NCBI GenBank assembly: GCA_032027045.1
Contig: JAVSMU010000001.1
Coordinates: 2,506,620 to 2,570,619 of the forward strand
DNA: 64,000 nucleotides
Reading direction: 5' to 3'
Source: Truepera sp.
GTDB taxonomy: Bacteria > Deinococcota > Deinococci > Deinococcales > Trueperaceae
Each line of letters starts with the position of its first letter. The stretch's first letter is position 1. Made by a program: the position numbers and the translations under genes. Below are positions 19,074-28,198 of the stretch, piece after piece. The notes beneath the pieces were generated by a model. That model worked only from the letters and a program-made list of their open reading frames with translations, ran no database searches and was not told where the DNA came from.

Positions 19074-19421
19074 TCAAGCCTGCTCGGCAGCCAGCTCGTT
19101 CATCACGTCCAGCGCCAGGTTCGAGTGCGCGTACGCGCCACCGGCGCGCATCTCGGCGGCCACCCAGATGGCCTCCATGACCTCTTCGCGGGTCGCGCCC
19201 GCCTTGAGGGCCCCCCTCGTGTGGCTCCTTATGCAGTAGGGGCACTGCGTCACGTGAGCCACGGCCACGGCCAGTAGTTGTTTCGTCTTGGCGTCGAGCG
19301 CGCCCGGCGCGAACACCGTCCTGCTGAACTTGGTCCAGGCCTCGCCGATCTCGGGTGCCAACTCGTTCCGTTGGTTCCGTAACTCACGGGTCGCTTCGGG
19401 GAACAGGGGCTTGTCTGTCAT
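19074..19421 (-). CDS. Carboxymuconolactone decarboxylase / AhpD-family protein
   Basis: 115 residues, all-helical. It contains VTQCPYCIRSHTRGA with the CxxC pair at Cys60 and Cys63 followed by His67, the redox-active motif of AhpD-like peroxidases. Characterised relatives reduce peroxides or act as small thiol oxidoreductases; true decarboxylases lack the CxxC. GGAAGGGTG lies 5-6 nt before the ATG. It is upstream of sugE on the same strand with only 68 nt between them, perhaps one transcript. Confidence 0.88.
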   Translation of the reverse strand: MTDKPLFPEATRELRNQRNELAPEIGEAWTKFSRTVFAPGALDAKTKQLLAVAVAHVTQCPYCIRSHTRGALKAGATREEVMEAIWVAAEMRAGGAYAHSNLALDVMNELAAEQA

Positions 19422-19658
19422 TCGTCTTCACCCTTCCTAGGCGCGTTTGCCGGACGACGCGAAGGCCGGGCCCAGCCGCGATGCCTAATGGTAATCCCCC
19501 GCTCCAGTTGCCGCTGGTTCGTGTTGAGCGTTGGCCCCATGGCCTACGTGGAGCCCACCCGCAACGCCACGCCCTCCGCCCCCTCTCGGTTCGCTCTGCG
19601 CCCGGTCTCGGTTCGCGCAAGCCGTGACGGCCGATTCGAGCGGGACGGGTGGACGCAA

Positions 19659-19664
19659 TATCAT
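19659..19664 (+). promoter_or_regulatory. -10 box TATCAT, near-leaderless promoter of FAD oxidase gene
   Basis: TATCAT ends 10 nt before the ATG at 19675, and no Shine-Dalgarno is visible. Expected transcript leader 0-4 nt. Confidence 0.4.
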
Positions 19665-19674
19665 CGGCGGCGTC

Positions 19675-21045
19675 ATGAGTATCCCGGAAGATCCAAAGGT
19701 CCACGTAGCACCCGCTCCCTTGCCGGCGCGAGCGCTGCTGCCAACCAACGAGGACTACGACCGAGCTTGCCTGGGTTTCAACCTCGCCCTCACCAAACGA
19801 CCGCAGATGGTCGTGATGGCGAGGAACACGGATGACGTTGCCGCGGCCGTCAAGCATGCGGGTGCAGCCGGCATGAAGGTCTCCGTGCAAGCCACGGGCC
19901 ATGGCGGTGGCGTCCAGGTAACGGACGGGCTGCTGGTCAACACCTCCCGGATGCAGTCGCTGACAGTCGACCCGCACGCCAGGACCGCCCGCGTTGGAGC
20001 GGGCGTGATGTGGCGCGAGGTGATCGAGGCGGCCGCACCTTACGGGTTGGCCCCCCTGAACGGCTCCTCTCCGAGCGTCGGCGTCGTCGGCCTCACCCTG
20101 GGTGGGGGCATGGGGCCCATGGGCCGCACCTTCGGCTTCGCCGCGGATCACGTTCTGCGCCTCCGACTGGTCACTGCGGAGGGCGCGGTGATCGAAGTCG
20201 ACGCCGAGCACGAGCCGGAGCTCTTCTGGGCCTTACGCGGCGGCAAGTGCTCGGTCGGGATCGTCACCGAGTTGGAGTTCGCGCTCATGGAAGTGGCCGA
20301 CTACTACGGCGGGGCGATCTTCTACCCGGGCTCCGCAGCCGAGGCCGTCTTGAACGCCTTCGGCCCGTGGGCCGCCACGCTACCCGAACAGGCGAGCACT
20401 TCGCTGGCCCTCCTGCGGTTGCCCGATTGGGACGAGGTCCCGGAGCCACTGCGCGGCAGGTTGTCGCTCAGCCTGCGCTACGTTTTCGTAGGAGACGACG
20501 AGAGTGGCGCGGCGCTGCTCGGCCCCATGCGGGCTGCCGCGAGCCCGCTATTCGACTTGGTCGCGCGCACCCCGTACACGGCCATCGGAAGCGTGCATCA
20601 GGACCCGGAGGGTCCCCTGCCCGGCTGGGATCGCGGGCAACTGCTACGCGAGTTGCCGCCAGAGGCCGTGGAGACGCTACTTGCAGCAGCCGGGCCGGGT
20701 GTCGACTTGCCGCTCATCATGGTCGAGGTTCGCATGATGGGCGGGGCCCTTGCGCGACCCCCGCAGGTACCGAACGCCGTCGGTGGGCGCCACGCCGCGT
20801 TCTCGCTAGAGGTCGTCGGGGCCTGCCCGCCGCCCATGAAAGAGGCCGTAACGGCAGCCGGCAACGCGGTGCTGGCCGCATTGGAGCCCTGGAGCACGGG
20901 CGGCACACTCATCAACTTCCAAGGGGACGCCACCTCACCCCAAGCCGTGTCACATGCGTGGCCCGAACCCACCTGGGCGCGGCTTCAGGAGTTGAAGCAC
21001 CGCCGCGATCCGGAAGGGCGCTTCGCCTTCGGCTATCCCGTCTGA
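19675..21045 (+). CDS. FAD-binding oxidoreductase (PCMH/berberine-bridge type)
   Basis: 456 residues. The PCMH-type FAD domain has VSVQATGHGGGV (69-80), where His76 is placed like the covalent 8-alpha-histidyl FAD residue, and GLTLGGGMGPMGRTFG as the second flavin loop. A C-terminal berberine-bridge-like end (DPEGRFAFGYPV) follows. It lacks the Cys that gives bicovalent FAD in plant enzymes. Start taken as ATG 19675 because a -10 box lies just upstream and the earlier in-frame codons read as low-complexity shadow. Oxidises an unknown alcohol or sugar-like substrate. Divergent from the AhpD-like gene; convergent with the next gene. Confidence 0.88.
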   Translation: MSIPEDPKVHVAPAPLPARALLPTNEDYDRACLGFNLALTKRPQMVVMARNTDDVAAAVKHAGAAGMKVSVQATGHGGGVQVTDGLLVNTSRMQSLTVDPHARTARVGAGVMWREVIEAAAPYGLAPLNGSSPSVGVVGLTLGGGMGPMGRTFGFAADHVLRLRLVTAEGAVIEVDAEHEPELFWALRGGKCSVGIVTELEFALMEVADYYGGAIFYPGSAAEAVLNAFGPWAATLPEQASTSLALLRLPDWDEVPEPLRGRLSLSLRYVFVGDDESGAALLGPMRAAASPLFDLVARTPYTAIGSVHQDPEGPLPGWDRGQLLRELPPEAVETLLAAAGPGVDLPLIMVEVRMMGGALARPPQVPNAVGGRHAAFSLEVVGACPPPMKEAVTAAGNAVLAALEPWSTGGTLINFQGDATSPQAVSHAWPEPTWARLQELKHRRDPEGRFAFGYPV

Positions 21046-21069
21046 ACTGGGCGTCCGTTCTACCCGGGT

Positions 21070-21963
21070 TCAGCGCGCTGAGGCGGCCTCGAGGATCTCG
21101 CCCAGATGGTCTTCCAGGGGTTCGAGCGCGAGCCCGAACGCCGCCACCGCCGGCCGCGGGTCGCCGGTGTTGCCGGCCAATAGCATCAGGAACTGATCGC
21201 GCGTGATCGGCGGGTTGGGCAGCAGACCGAACAGCGCCACACCCATCCGCATGAGCGGCAGCGGCACGTTCACGAGGGGCTTTCTCGAACCGAGCGCGCC
21301 ACGCACCAGGAGCAGCAACTCGCGCAGGCTGTACTCCTTCGGACCCACCAGGTCGAAGGTCTGCCCCGCCACGCCATGGCGCTCCAGCGCGCGCAGGAAC
21401 GCAGTGGCGACGTCGCCTGCGTACACCGGCCTGAAGGGGTAGCCGCCGGTGCCCACCACGGGAACGACGGGAGGCAACCTGACGAGTTGCCGCAGCGTGC
21501 CGCCGAAGAAGTCGTCCCCCACGCCGAAGATGAGGCTCGGGCGCATGATGGTCCAAGCCAGACCCGACACGCGCACCAGCTCTTCGGCGCGGGCCTTGGT
21601 CCGCTGGTAGCCGCTGCCCGAGTCGAGGCCGGCGCCAAGGGCGCTCATGTGCACCAGCCGCGAGACGCCGGCGGCGGTGGCCGCCTCGATGACGTTGCGA
21701 GTGCCCTCGACGTGGACGCGTTCGAACGTCTGCGAGCCGCGCTCCTGGATGATGCCGACGAGGTGCACCACGGCGTCGATCCCGGTCATGGCGCGCCCCA
21801 GCCCGTCGCCGCTGGTTACGTCACCTGTGAGCGCCGTAACGTCGGTCGGCAGCCTGGCGTCACTCTTACGGCTCAGCCCCGTGACCTGGCAACCCGCGCC
21901 AACGAGGGCGCGGCAGACGTAGCCGCCCACGAAACCGTTGGCGCCCGTCACCAGTACCCTCAC
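21070..21963 (-). CDS. NAD(P)-binding SDR, atypical a5 class (NDUFA9/complex-I-type epimerase-like)
   Basis: About 297 residues. It begins VRVLVTGANGFVGGYVCRAL, the Rossmann TGxxGxxG motif, followed by GDVTSGDGL, VVHLVGI and MSALGA. YQRTKARAEE holds the Tyr-x3-Lys pair, with Gln-Arg between. Similar proteins are listed as complex I NDUFA9-subunit-like and may bind lipid or isoprenoid quinone intermediates rather than catalyse a known reaction. Starts: GTG 21963 places the Rossmann strand at the N-terminus; a TTG at 21987 would add eight residues. Neither has a clear ribosome-binding site. Confidence 0.82.
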   Translation of the reverse strand: MRVLVTGANGFVGGYVCRALVGAGCQVTGLSRKSDARLPTDVTALTGDVTSGDGLGRAMTGIDAVVHLVGIIQERGSQTFERVHVEGTRNVIEAATAAGVSRLVHMSALGAGLDSGSGYQRTKARAEELVRVSGLAWTIMRPSLIFGVGDDFFGGTLRQLVRLPPVVPVVGTGGYPFRPVYAGDVATAFLRALERHGVAGQTFDLVGPKEYSLRELLLLVRGALGSRKPLVNVPLPLMRMGVALFGLLPNPPITRDQFLMLLAGNTGDPRPAVAAFGLALEPLEDHLGEILEAASAR

Positions 21964-22074
21964 CTCAGCAGCGTAGCCCGGCGGCAAGGGCTCACCGCGT
22001 GGCCGCGTGCAGCATCACGCGTCACGGAACCTGCGTTTTCAGGAGCGCATCATGCCCGCGTGAAGGAGGCATCC

Positions 22075-22989
22075 ATGATGCGTTCACATTCACTGGCAGT
22101 AACCAATTCGGACGGCTTCAGCGCACCGCGCGGCGTCCTGGCCGCGTTGCTACTTGCACTGCCCCTCCTGTTGGGGGCCACGCAGGCGCATGCCGCGGCG
22201 GACCTGTCGTTCAATTACGCCTCGGGCGCCCTGACGGGCACCGACACGTTCGCAGGGCTCGGCTATCACTCGTTGGGGTTGGTCAACGGCACCGCTGCCC
22301 CGGCGACGTTCACCCTGGCCTACCTGAAGGACGGCACCGACGTTGCCGGCTACGAGAGCCTCAACGACTCCCTGCTGGCCGCGATCGCTAGCCACGGCGA
22401 CGAGGCCAAGGTGATCCCCGACCTCATGAAGTCGGTTGAAGCCTTGGGCGGCACGATAGTCGCTCCCAACGGCGAGATCGACATGTACGCCGACCTCCAG
22501 GCCGGTACCTACGTGGTGGCGGCCTCGGCCGTTGGTCCGAACGGCGCCGCCAGCGGGAAGACCAGTTACCTGGCCTTCACGGTCAGCGACAACGGCAAGG
22601 CAGCAGCGGCAGCGCCCAGCACCACCAACGCCGTTGACTTCAAGGACTTCAGCTTCGACTTCCCCGCCAAGGTGCCGGCGGGCGACAACCTGTGGAAGAT
22701 CACGAACGCCGGTAGTCAGGTTCACCTGTCCACCATCTACAAGCTGCTGCCCGGCAAGTCCGTGGACGACCTCAAGGCTTTCCTCTCGCCCGATTCCGCA
22801 GGCGGGCCGCCACCGTTCGACCCGAGCGCCGTGGTCGACGTCGAAGCGGTCTCCCCAGGCCAGACCGTCTACATCCCGCTCGACCTGAGCAAGGGTGATT
22901 GGGTGGCGGTCTGCTTCATCCAAGACCTCACCCCTCCGCACCTGCCGCACTTCATGGAAGGGATGATCGAGGAGTTCGCCGTCAGCTGA
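22075..22989 (+). CDS. Secreted protein with two cupredoxin-like halves; copper-type ligands only in the second
   Basis: 304 residues. Signal peptide about 1-40 (ends TQAHA). The C-terminal half (about 195-304) reads like a plastocyanin-type domain: FSFDFPAKVPAGDNLWKITN, then His217 in SQVHLST, later VAVCFIQD (Cys280), PHLPHF (His289/His292) and EGM (Met297). That is a His-Cys-His-Met order as in type 1 copper sites. The N-terminal half repeats the layout (LGLVNGTAAPATFTLAYL ... LQAGTYVVAASA ... FTVSDN) without the Cys. GAAGGAGG upstream of ATG 22075. The copper role is inference and no copper protein partner is adjacent. Followed by a clear hairpin, so a single-gene unit. Confidence 0.75.
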   Translation: MMRSHSLAVTNSDGFSAPRGVLAALLLALPLLLGATQAHAAADLSFNYASGALTGTDTFAGLGYHSLGLVNGTAAPATFTLAYLKDGTDVAGYESLNDSLLAAIASHGDEAKVIPDLMKSVEALGGTIVAPNGEIDMYADLQAGTYVVAASAVGPNGAASGKTSYLAFTVSDNGKAAAAAPSTTNAVDFKDFSFDFPAKVPAGDNLWKITNAGSQVHLSTIYKLLPGKSVDDLKAFLSPDSAGGPPPFDPSAVVDVEAVSPGQTVYIPLDLSKGDWVAVCFIQDLTPPHLPHFMEGMIEEFAVS

Positions 22990-23016
22990 TCCACGGTCGG
23001 CAAACCCGGATCACAT

Positions 23017-23039
23017 GGGCGCAGAGACCTTCTGCGCCC
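23017..23039 (+). terminator. Intrinsic terminator after the cupredoxin-like gene
   Basis: Perfect 8-bp stem GGGCGCAG/CTGCGCCC, 7-nt loop, followed by a pyrimidine-rich stretch with T-runs (ACTTCTCTTTCCC). One of the best terminators in the window. Confidence 0.7.
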
Positions 23040-23206
23040 ACTTCTCTTTCCCGTCGCGATCCGGCCGCTCAGGTGGCGCGGTGCGGCCGGACACGTGGGT
23101 GCCCAAGAACGTGCGCCGCCATGTACGTGTGCCGCCGAGGCCCATGGGCGACCGAGGTACACGCGCGGGTACGTGGCGGCCGGCGCCCCCGTCGCGGTTC
23201 AGGTTT

Positions 23207-23212
23207 TACACT
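23207..23212 (+). promoter_or_regulatory. -10 box TACACT, leaderless promoter of pepF
   Basis: TACACT preceded by TTT, ending 6 nt before ATG 23219, with no ribosome-binding site. The rest of the 22990-23206 gap, beyond the terminator, shows nothing recognisable. Confidence 0.55.
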
Positions 23213-23218
23213 CGCCCC

Positions 23219-25033
23219 ATGGCCAAACCTCTCCCCAGCAGGAACGAAGCCGACCCCGCCTTCACTTGGAACCTAGAAGCCACTTACGCCACTCGGGAAG
23301 CCTTCGATACCGACCTAGCTTCTGCGAACGACGACCTGGCGCGGCTGGTTTCGTTCAGGGGCCGCCTGGGCGATAGCGCCGTCACGCTGGGCGACTTCTT
23401 CGCCGCCTACTGGCCCACGCTTCAGAAGCTCCAGAAGCTGAGGATCTACGCCACCATGCCTCTCGCCGTCGACCAGAACGACCAGGAGGCGCGAGCCGTG
23501 GCGGGTCGCTTCCAGGCCCTGGTCGCCCGCTTCAGTGCCGAACTGGCTTTCGCGCAGCCCGAGCTATTGTCCATCGGCCCCGAGAAGCTCGACGAGTTCC
23601 GCTCCCAGGACGCGCGCCTTGCAGACCTGGGGCGCTACTTCGAGCGCCTCGAGGCCAGCCGTCCGTTCGTCCGCTCCGCCGAGGTGGAGGACGTGCTTGG
23701 CCGCACGGCGGATCCGTTCAGCGCGCTCGAGCGGGCATACAACTCCCTGGCCAACGGCGAGCTGCCGTTCGAACCGGTCATGCACGAGGGCCAGACGTAC
23801 GAGGTCGAGCGCAGCACGTTTCCGGCGCTGCGCATGGCTGCGGACCGCACCCTGAGAGAGAAGAGCTACGACTCGTACTCCCAGGCGTTCCTGGCCCACA
23901 AGGACACGTTCACCGACCTCTACGTCGGGCGCATCAAGCAGTCGGTGTTCCTGGCGGAGGTGCGTGGGTACGAGGACACGCTCGACGAGCAACTGCGCCC
24001 CCGCGAGGTGCCGCGGGAGGTGCTCACGAACGTGTTGAGCGTCTTCGAGAAGAACCTTGGCGTGTGGCACCGCTACTGGGAGGCCCGTAGGCGGCTCCTG
24101 CAGGTGGACGAGTTGAAGGAGTGGGACGTCTTCGCGCCGCTGGCCAAGAACCCCGCACCCCTTCCCTACTCCGAGGCCATCGAGAACGTGCTCCAGGGCA
24201 TGGCGCCCCTCGGCGAGGAGTACACGGCACCGCTGCGCAAGGGCCTGCTCGAGGAGCGCTGGGTGGACGTCTACCCGAACCGCGGGAAACGGGACGGCGC
24301 CTTCGCCACGCGCTGGTACGGCGGTCCGCCTTACATCATGATGAGCTACCAGGACGACCTCGAGAGCATGAGCACGCTGGCGCACGAGCTCGGCCACGCC
24401 ATGCACTCGAAGCTCATGGACGCTTCGCAACCGCCCGCCAACGCCAACTACGCCATGGCGGTGGCCGAAACGGCTTCCAACTTCAATCAAGCGTTGGTGC
24501 GCAGCCACCTGCTGAGCGTCCGCACCGACCCCGCCGAGCGCCTGGCCGTGCTGGACGAGGCCTTCTACAACTTCCACCGTTACTTCTTCATCATGCCCAC
24601 CCTCGTACGCTTCGAGTTGGAGGCCCACCAGGCCGTGGCGCGGGGCGAGGGGCTGACCTCATCGCGACTGATCGGCATGATGCAGCGCCTCTTCCAGGAG
24701 GGTTACGGCGACGCCATCCAGGCCGACGAGCGCACCGGCATCACGTGGGCCCAGTTCGGGCACCTCTACATGCCCTTCTACACGTTCCAGTACTCGGTGG
24801 GCATAGCCGCAGCGGCGGCGCTCGCCAGCGAGGTCCGCGCCGGCTACGAGGCCGGCGATCGCGGGCCGGCCGAGCGCTACCTCGCCTTCCTCAAGGCAGG
24901 CTCGGCCGTCAAGCCGCTCGACTTGTTCCGCGCCACGGGAGTAGACATGACTACCCCGGCGCCCATCGAGAAGGCCTTCAGCGTCCTGGACGGTTACGTG
25001 CACGAGTTGGAAGAGCTGGCGGCGGCCGGTTGA
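23219..25033 (+). CDS. pepF: Oligoendopeptidase F (M3 family zinc peptidase)
   Basis: 604-residue cytoplasmic metallopeptidase that cuts medium-size oligopeptides. Zinc site HELGH at 389-393 with the third ligand Glu in VAETASNFNQ about 25 residues on. The C-terminal TFQYSVGIAAAAAL segment is typical of PepF. No signal peptide. ATG 23219 is chosen since a -10 box lies 6 nt upstream; the frame back to 23015 is shadow. The 3' end including the stop codon is echoed by a 15-nt repeat downstream. A second M3 enzyme is encoded at 46948-48663. Confidence 0.95.
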   Translation: MAKPLPSRNEADPAFTWNLEATYATREAFDTDLASANDDLARLVSFRGRLGDSAVTLGDFFAAYWPTLQKLQKLRIYATMPLAVDQNDQEARAVAGRFQALVARFSAELAFAQPELLSIGPEKLDEFRSQDARLADLGRYFERLEASRPFVRSAEVEDVLGRTADPFSALERAYNSLANGELPFEPVMHEGQTYEVERSTFPALRMAADRTLREKSYDSYSQAFLAHKDTFTDLYVGRIKQSVFLAEVRGYEDTLDEQLRPREVPREVLTNVLSVFEKNLGVWHRYWEARRRLLQVDELKEWDVFAPLAKNPAPLPYSEAIENVLQGMAPLGEEYTAPLRKGLLEERWVDVYPNRGKRDGAFATRWYGGPPYIMMSYQDDLESMSTLAHELGHAMHSKLMDASQPPANANYAMAVAETASNFNQALVRSHLLSVRTDPAERLAVLDEAFYNFHRYFFIMPTLVRFELEAHQAVARGEGLTSSRLIGMMQRLFQEGYGDAIQADERTGITWAQFGHLYMPFYTFQYSVGIAAAAALASEVRAGYEAGDRGPAERYLAFLKAGSAVKPLDLFRATGVDMTTPAPIEKAFSVLDGYVHELEELAAAG

Positions 25034-25113
25034 TGTGGGGGCCGGTCGAGGCGGCGGCGGGTCGAGGTGGCAGCCGGCCGATGTGGCGACCGGTTGATGT
25101 GGGGCTGGTTGAT
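25025..25113. repeat. Decayed short repeats at the pepF 3' end
   Basis: CCGGTTGATGTGGGG at 25025-25039 (containing the pepF stop) recurs exactly at 25089-25103. Partial copies (GGTCGAGG twice, GCCGATGTGG, CTGGTTGATG) lie between and after. The remainder of the gap to 25237 holds no clear feature beyond the antiporter ribosome-binding site. Confidence 0.7.
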
Positions 25114-25237
25114 GCCCTTCCGGCCGCGTGAACGCGCGGCGGGACAAATCGCCGAGCGCCGCGATATACCCTGTTAGGCGGCAATGCGGCCGCTACAACC
25201 GCCGCCCGACCCACGCTCGCCCCCTTAGGAGCCCACC

Positions 25238-26443
25238 GTGACGCCTTTCTTGGAACTCATGCTCGTCCTTGCGCTGATAGTCGCCGGCGCGAAACTGGTC
25301 GGGTACCTGGTCGGCATGCTCGGCCAGCCCACGGTGGTGGGCGAGATCGCCTTCGGCCTCATCATCGGACCGAGCGTCCTGAACGTGTTGGGCATGCCCA
25401 TCTTCACCCATGCCGCCGAGACGGGCGAGACTATCAAGCTCTTAGGCGAGTTGGGCGTCGTGCTCCTCATGTTCCTGGCGGGCCTCGAGACCGACCTGTC
25501 GGCCATGCGCCGGGTGGGAATGCCGGCGCTCGTGTCGGCGCTGGGCGGCGTTGTCCTGCCGTTCTTCGCAGGTTGGGGTTTCGGCCACCTGGTCGGCATG
25601 CCGACGAACGAGGCCGTGTTCGTAGGAACCATCCTCACCGCCACCAGCGTGTCGATCAGCGCTCAGACGCTCCTCGAACTTAGGAAACTGCGCACGCACG
25701 AGGGCATGACGATCCTCGGCGCCGCCGTCATCGACGACGTGCTCGGCATCCTCATCCTCTCCGTGGTCGTAGCCCTGTTCGCCAGCGGGGGCGTGGTCGT
25801 GCCGGTGTGGCTCGTGACCGTGAAGATGGTGGCCTACTTCGTAATCGCCATAGCGCTCGGGCCCGTGGTGAAGTGGCTCCTTGGCTGGTTCTCCAGGTTG
25901 CCTATCGCCGAGCCGTTGGTGGCCATCTCGCTGGTGCTCGTGCTCCTCTTCTCCTGGTCGGCTGAGTACCTGGGCGGCGTCGCGGCCATCACCGGGGCCT
26001 ACCTGGTGGGCATCCTCATAGGCCAGACCGACTTCAAGCACAAGATCGAGAACGCCATGAAGGTGTTCTCGTACGGCTTCTTCGTCTCGATCTTCTTCGT
26101 CGACATCGGCCTGCGCGCCAACTTGCGCGAGGCTCTCGGCGGGCCTCTCATCTGGATAGGCCTCGCCATCATCGTCATCGCCATCCTCACGAAGATGCTC
26201 GGCTCTGGCCTCGGGGCGCGCGTCATGGGCTTCAACAACTTCCAGTCCTTGCGCGTGGGCGCCGGCATGGTGTCGCGCGGGGAGGTCGGCCTGATCGTCG
26301 CGGCCATCGGCGTCGACCGCGGCGTCATACCGCAGGACCTCTTCGCGATCATCGTCCTGATGGTCGTCGTCACCACCCTGGTCACCCCGATCTTCCTGCG
26401 GGCGGCGTTTCGCGTCGGGCCGCCGTCGAAAGAGCCTGCTTGA
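25238..26443 (+). CDS. Monovalent cation:proton antiporter, CPA2 (KefB/NapA-like) family
   Basis: 401 residues, about 12-13 transmembrane helices. The ion-binding region has the double-aspartate motif in GAAVIDDVLGILIL (about 161-174). It lacks the C-terminal TrkA-N/RCK domain of KefB/KefC, so it resembles NapA-type Na+/H+ antiporters. GTG start with TTAGGAG 6 nt upstream. The stop overlaps the start of the next gene in a TTGA tetranucleotide, so the antiporter and flavoenzyme are translationally coupled. Confidence 0.9.
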   Translation: MTPFLELMLVLALIVAGAKLVGYLVGMLGQPTVVGEIAFGLIIGPSVLNVLGMPIFTHAAETGETIKLLGELGVVLLMFLAGLETDLSAMRRVGMPALVSALGGVVLPFFAGWGFGHLVGMPTNEAVFVGTILTATSVSISAQTLLELRKLRTHEGMTILGAAVIDDVLGILILSVVVALFASGGVVVPVWLVTVKMVAYFVIAIALGPVVKWLLGWFSRLPIAEPLVAISLVLVLLFSWSAEYLGGVAAITGAYLVGILIGQTDFKHKIENAMKVFSYGFFVSIFFVDIGLRANLREALGGPLIWIGLAIIVIAILTKMLGSGLGARVMGFNNFQSLRVGAGMVSRGEVGLIVAAIGVDRGVIPQDLFAIIVLMVVVTTLVTPIFLRAAFRVGPPSKEPA

Positions 26444-27618
26444 CCCGAACGGCCGACGTGGCCGTGATCGGCGCGGGCATCATCGGCGCTGCGGTCGCCT
26501 TCAATCTGGCCCGCCGGGGCGCCAAGGTGGTCGTGCTCGAGGCCCAACCCGCCCCGGCCGCGGGTTCAACGGGCCGGAGCGCAGCGGGCGTCAGGGTGCA
26601 GTTCAGCGAGACGCTGAACGTGCAGCTCTCGTGGGAGTCCATCGAGGAGTACCGCGATTTCGGGGGCCTGTACGGTTACGAGTCGGGCTACGATCCCGTC
26701 GGCTACCTGTTCCTCGTGCCGGCCGCGAACACGGAGGAGCACCGCAGCGCCATGGCGCTGCAGCTAGGCCTCGGAGCACCCGTGCAGGAGCTGAGCCCGG
26801 CCGAGGCGCAAGAGCTCGTCCCCTTCGCGGCCGACCCCGAGGCAACGTTCACCACCACGTTCGGCCCCGCCGACGGGGTGGTCGACCCACACTCGCTAAC
26901 CATGGCCTACCTGAGCATGGCGCGGTCGCTGGGGTCCGCGGTCATGCTCGGTTCACCGGTGCGCGCTGCGCGCTTCGAGGACTCTACGTGGCGCCTGGAA
27001 ATGCCGGCTGGGCCGCTGTCGGTGGGGCAGGTAGTTTGCGCTTGTGGGGCGTGGTCGGGCGAGGTGGCGGCGCTGGCGGGACTTCGCGTCCCCGTGTCGC
27101 CCATGCTCCGGAGCGTGTACGCCACGGCGCCGCTGCCCGGCCCCCACCGTTACCCGCTCACCGTCGACCTCTCCTCTGGCCTCTACCTGAGGAGCGAGGG
27201 CAAGCGCGTCATCTTCGGCCGCTCCAACCATGAGCAGCCCGCGGGGTTCTTCGAGGGCGTCGACTTCGGCGACTTGGACCGCGTGCTCGGTTTCGGCCTC
27301 GCGCGCTTCCCGTGGCTCGGGAGCACGGGCCTGGACCGACGGGCGTGCTGGTGGGGTTACTACGAGGTGACGCCCGACGAGAACCCGGTCCTAGGCCGCA
27401 TGCCGGACCTCGCACCAGGCGCCACGGCGTGGCTTAACGCGTGCGGCTTCTCCGGCCACGGTGTGCAGCAGGCGGCCGCGGTGGGGCGGCTCCTGGCCGA
27501 AGAGGCGCTGGAAGGCCGTGCGACCAGTCTCGAGTTGGGGCCGTTCCGTTACGAGCGATTCCTATCGCCCGCAGGCGAGTTCGTTGGCGCCGCGAAGCGG
27601 GAGACTTACATAGTCTGA
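26440..27618 (+). CDS. FAD-dependent amine/amino-acid oxidoreductase (DAO family)
   Basis: 392 residues. N-terminal FAD-binding VAVIGAGIIGAAVAFNLAR (7-25, GxGxxG) with a terminal acidic residue in VVVLEAQ. It has STGRSAAGVRVQF near 44-56 as in glycine/sarcosine oxidases, and a C-terminal NACGFSGHGVQQAAAVGRLL flavin motif. It likely oxidises a secondary amine or amino acid. TTG start overlapping the antiporter stop by 4 nt. Coupling to a cation antiporter is uncommon and not explained by the sequence. Confidence 0.88.
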   Translation: MTRTADVAVIGAGIIGAAVAFNLARRGAKVVVLEAQPAPAAGSTGRSAAGVRVQFSETLNVQLSWESIEEYRDFGGLYGYESGYDPVGYLFLVPAANTEEHRSAMALQLGLGAPVQELSPAEAQELVPFAADPEATFTTTFGPADGVVDPHSLTMAYLSMARSLGSAVMLGSPVRAARFEDSTWRLEMPAGPLSVGQVVCACGAWSGEVAALAGLRVPVSPMLRSVYATAPLPGPHRYPLTVDLSSGLYLRSEGKRVIFGRSNHEQPAGFFEGVDFGDLDRVLGFGLARFPWLGSTGLDRRACWWGYYEVTPDENPVLGRMPDLAPGATAWLNACGFSGHGVQQAAAVGRLLAEEALEGRATSLELGPFRYERFLSPAGEFVGAAKRETYIV

Positions 27619-27677
27619 CGTCGCCGGCTCTGAGAGGCCGCGCCCCAAGTTTGCCGCAGCCCGCGCCCCCCGCGCCC

Positions 27678-28145
27678 TCAGATCGCCGTGACCCGCGCCT
27701 TGTAGTGGCCCGGCTCCAGCCTGAAGCCGACGCCCAAGCGGTTCCAGCCGTTGATGGCGATGATGGCCAGAGTCAGGTTCGCCAGCTCGGCCTCACTGAA
27801 CTCGGCCCGCGCCTGTTCGTACACCTCGTCGGGCACCCCCGTGGAAGCGACCTCGGTGACAGCCTCGGTCCAGGCGAGGGCGGCGCGCTCGCGCGGTGTG
27901 TAGAGCTCCCCGGCCTCGCGCCAAACGGACAGCAGGTAGATGCGGTTCTCCCTCTCCCCCTCCGCTCGTGCATCGATGGTGTGCATGTCGAGGCAGTACG
28001 CGCAACCGTTGATCTGCGAGGCCCGGATCTTCACCAGCTCGTAGAGCGTGTTATCGGCCACCAAGCTCCGGGCCGCGTGTTCGAGCCCCAGCATCGCCTG
28101 TAGCACCTGGGGAGACGCCTTACCGTAGTCCAAACGTTTCGACAT
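27678..28145 (-). CDS. AhpD-family alkylhydroperoxidase / carboxymuconolactone decarboxylase-like protein
   Basis: 155 residues. ASQINGCAYCLDMHT has the redox CxxC (Cys48, Cys51) and His55, typical of the alkylhydroperoxidase D-like group with peroxide-reducing thiol activity. It ends with the NxWNRxxxGF signature (INGWNRLGVGFRL). AAGGAGG lies 5 nt before the ATG. Downstream of the ornithine-cyclodeaminase-like gene is not possible as a leader: here the AhpD gene is the more 3' of two minus-strand genes, 53 nt after it. Second AhpD-like gene of the window. Confidence 0.9.
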   Translation of the reverse strand: MSKRLDYGKASPQVLQAMLGLEHAARSLVADNTLYELVKIRASQINGCAYCLDMHTIDARAEGERENRIYLLSVWREAGELYTPRERAALAWTEAVTEVASTGVPDEVYEQARAEFSEAELANLTLAIIAINGWNRLGVGFRLEPGHYKARVTAI

Positions 28146-28198
28146 CAGGACCTCCTTGACGCCTTAACGGTACCGCCGAACCCCCACGGGTGGGCCGT

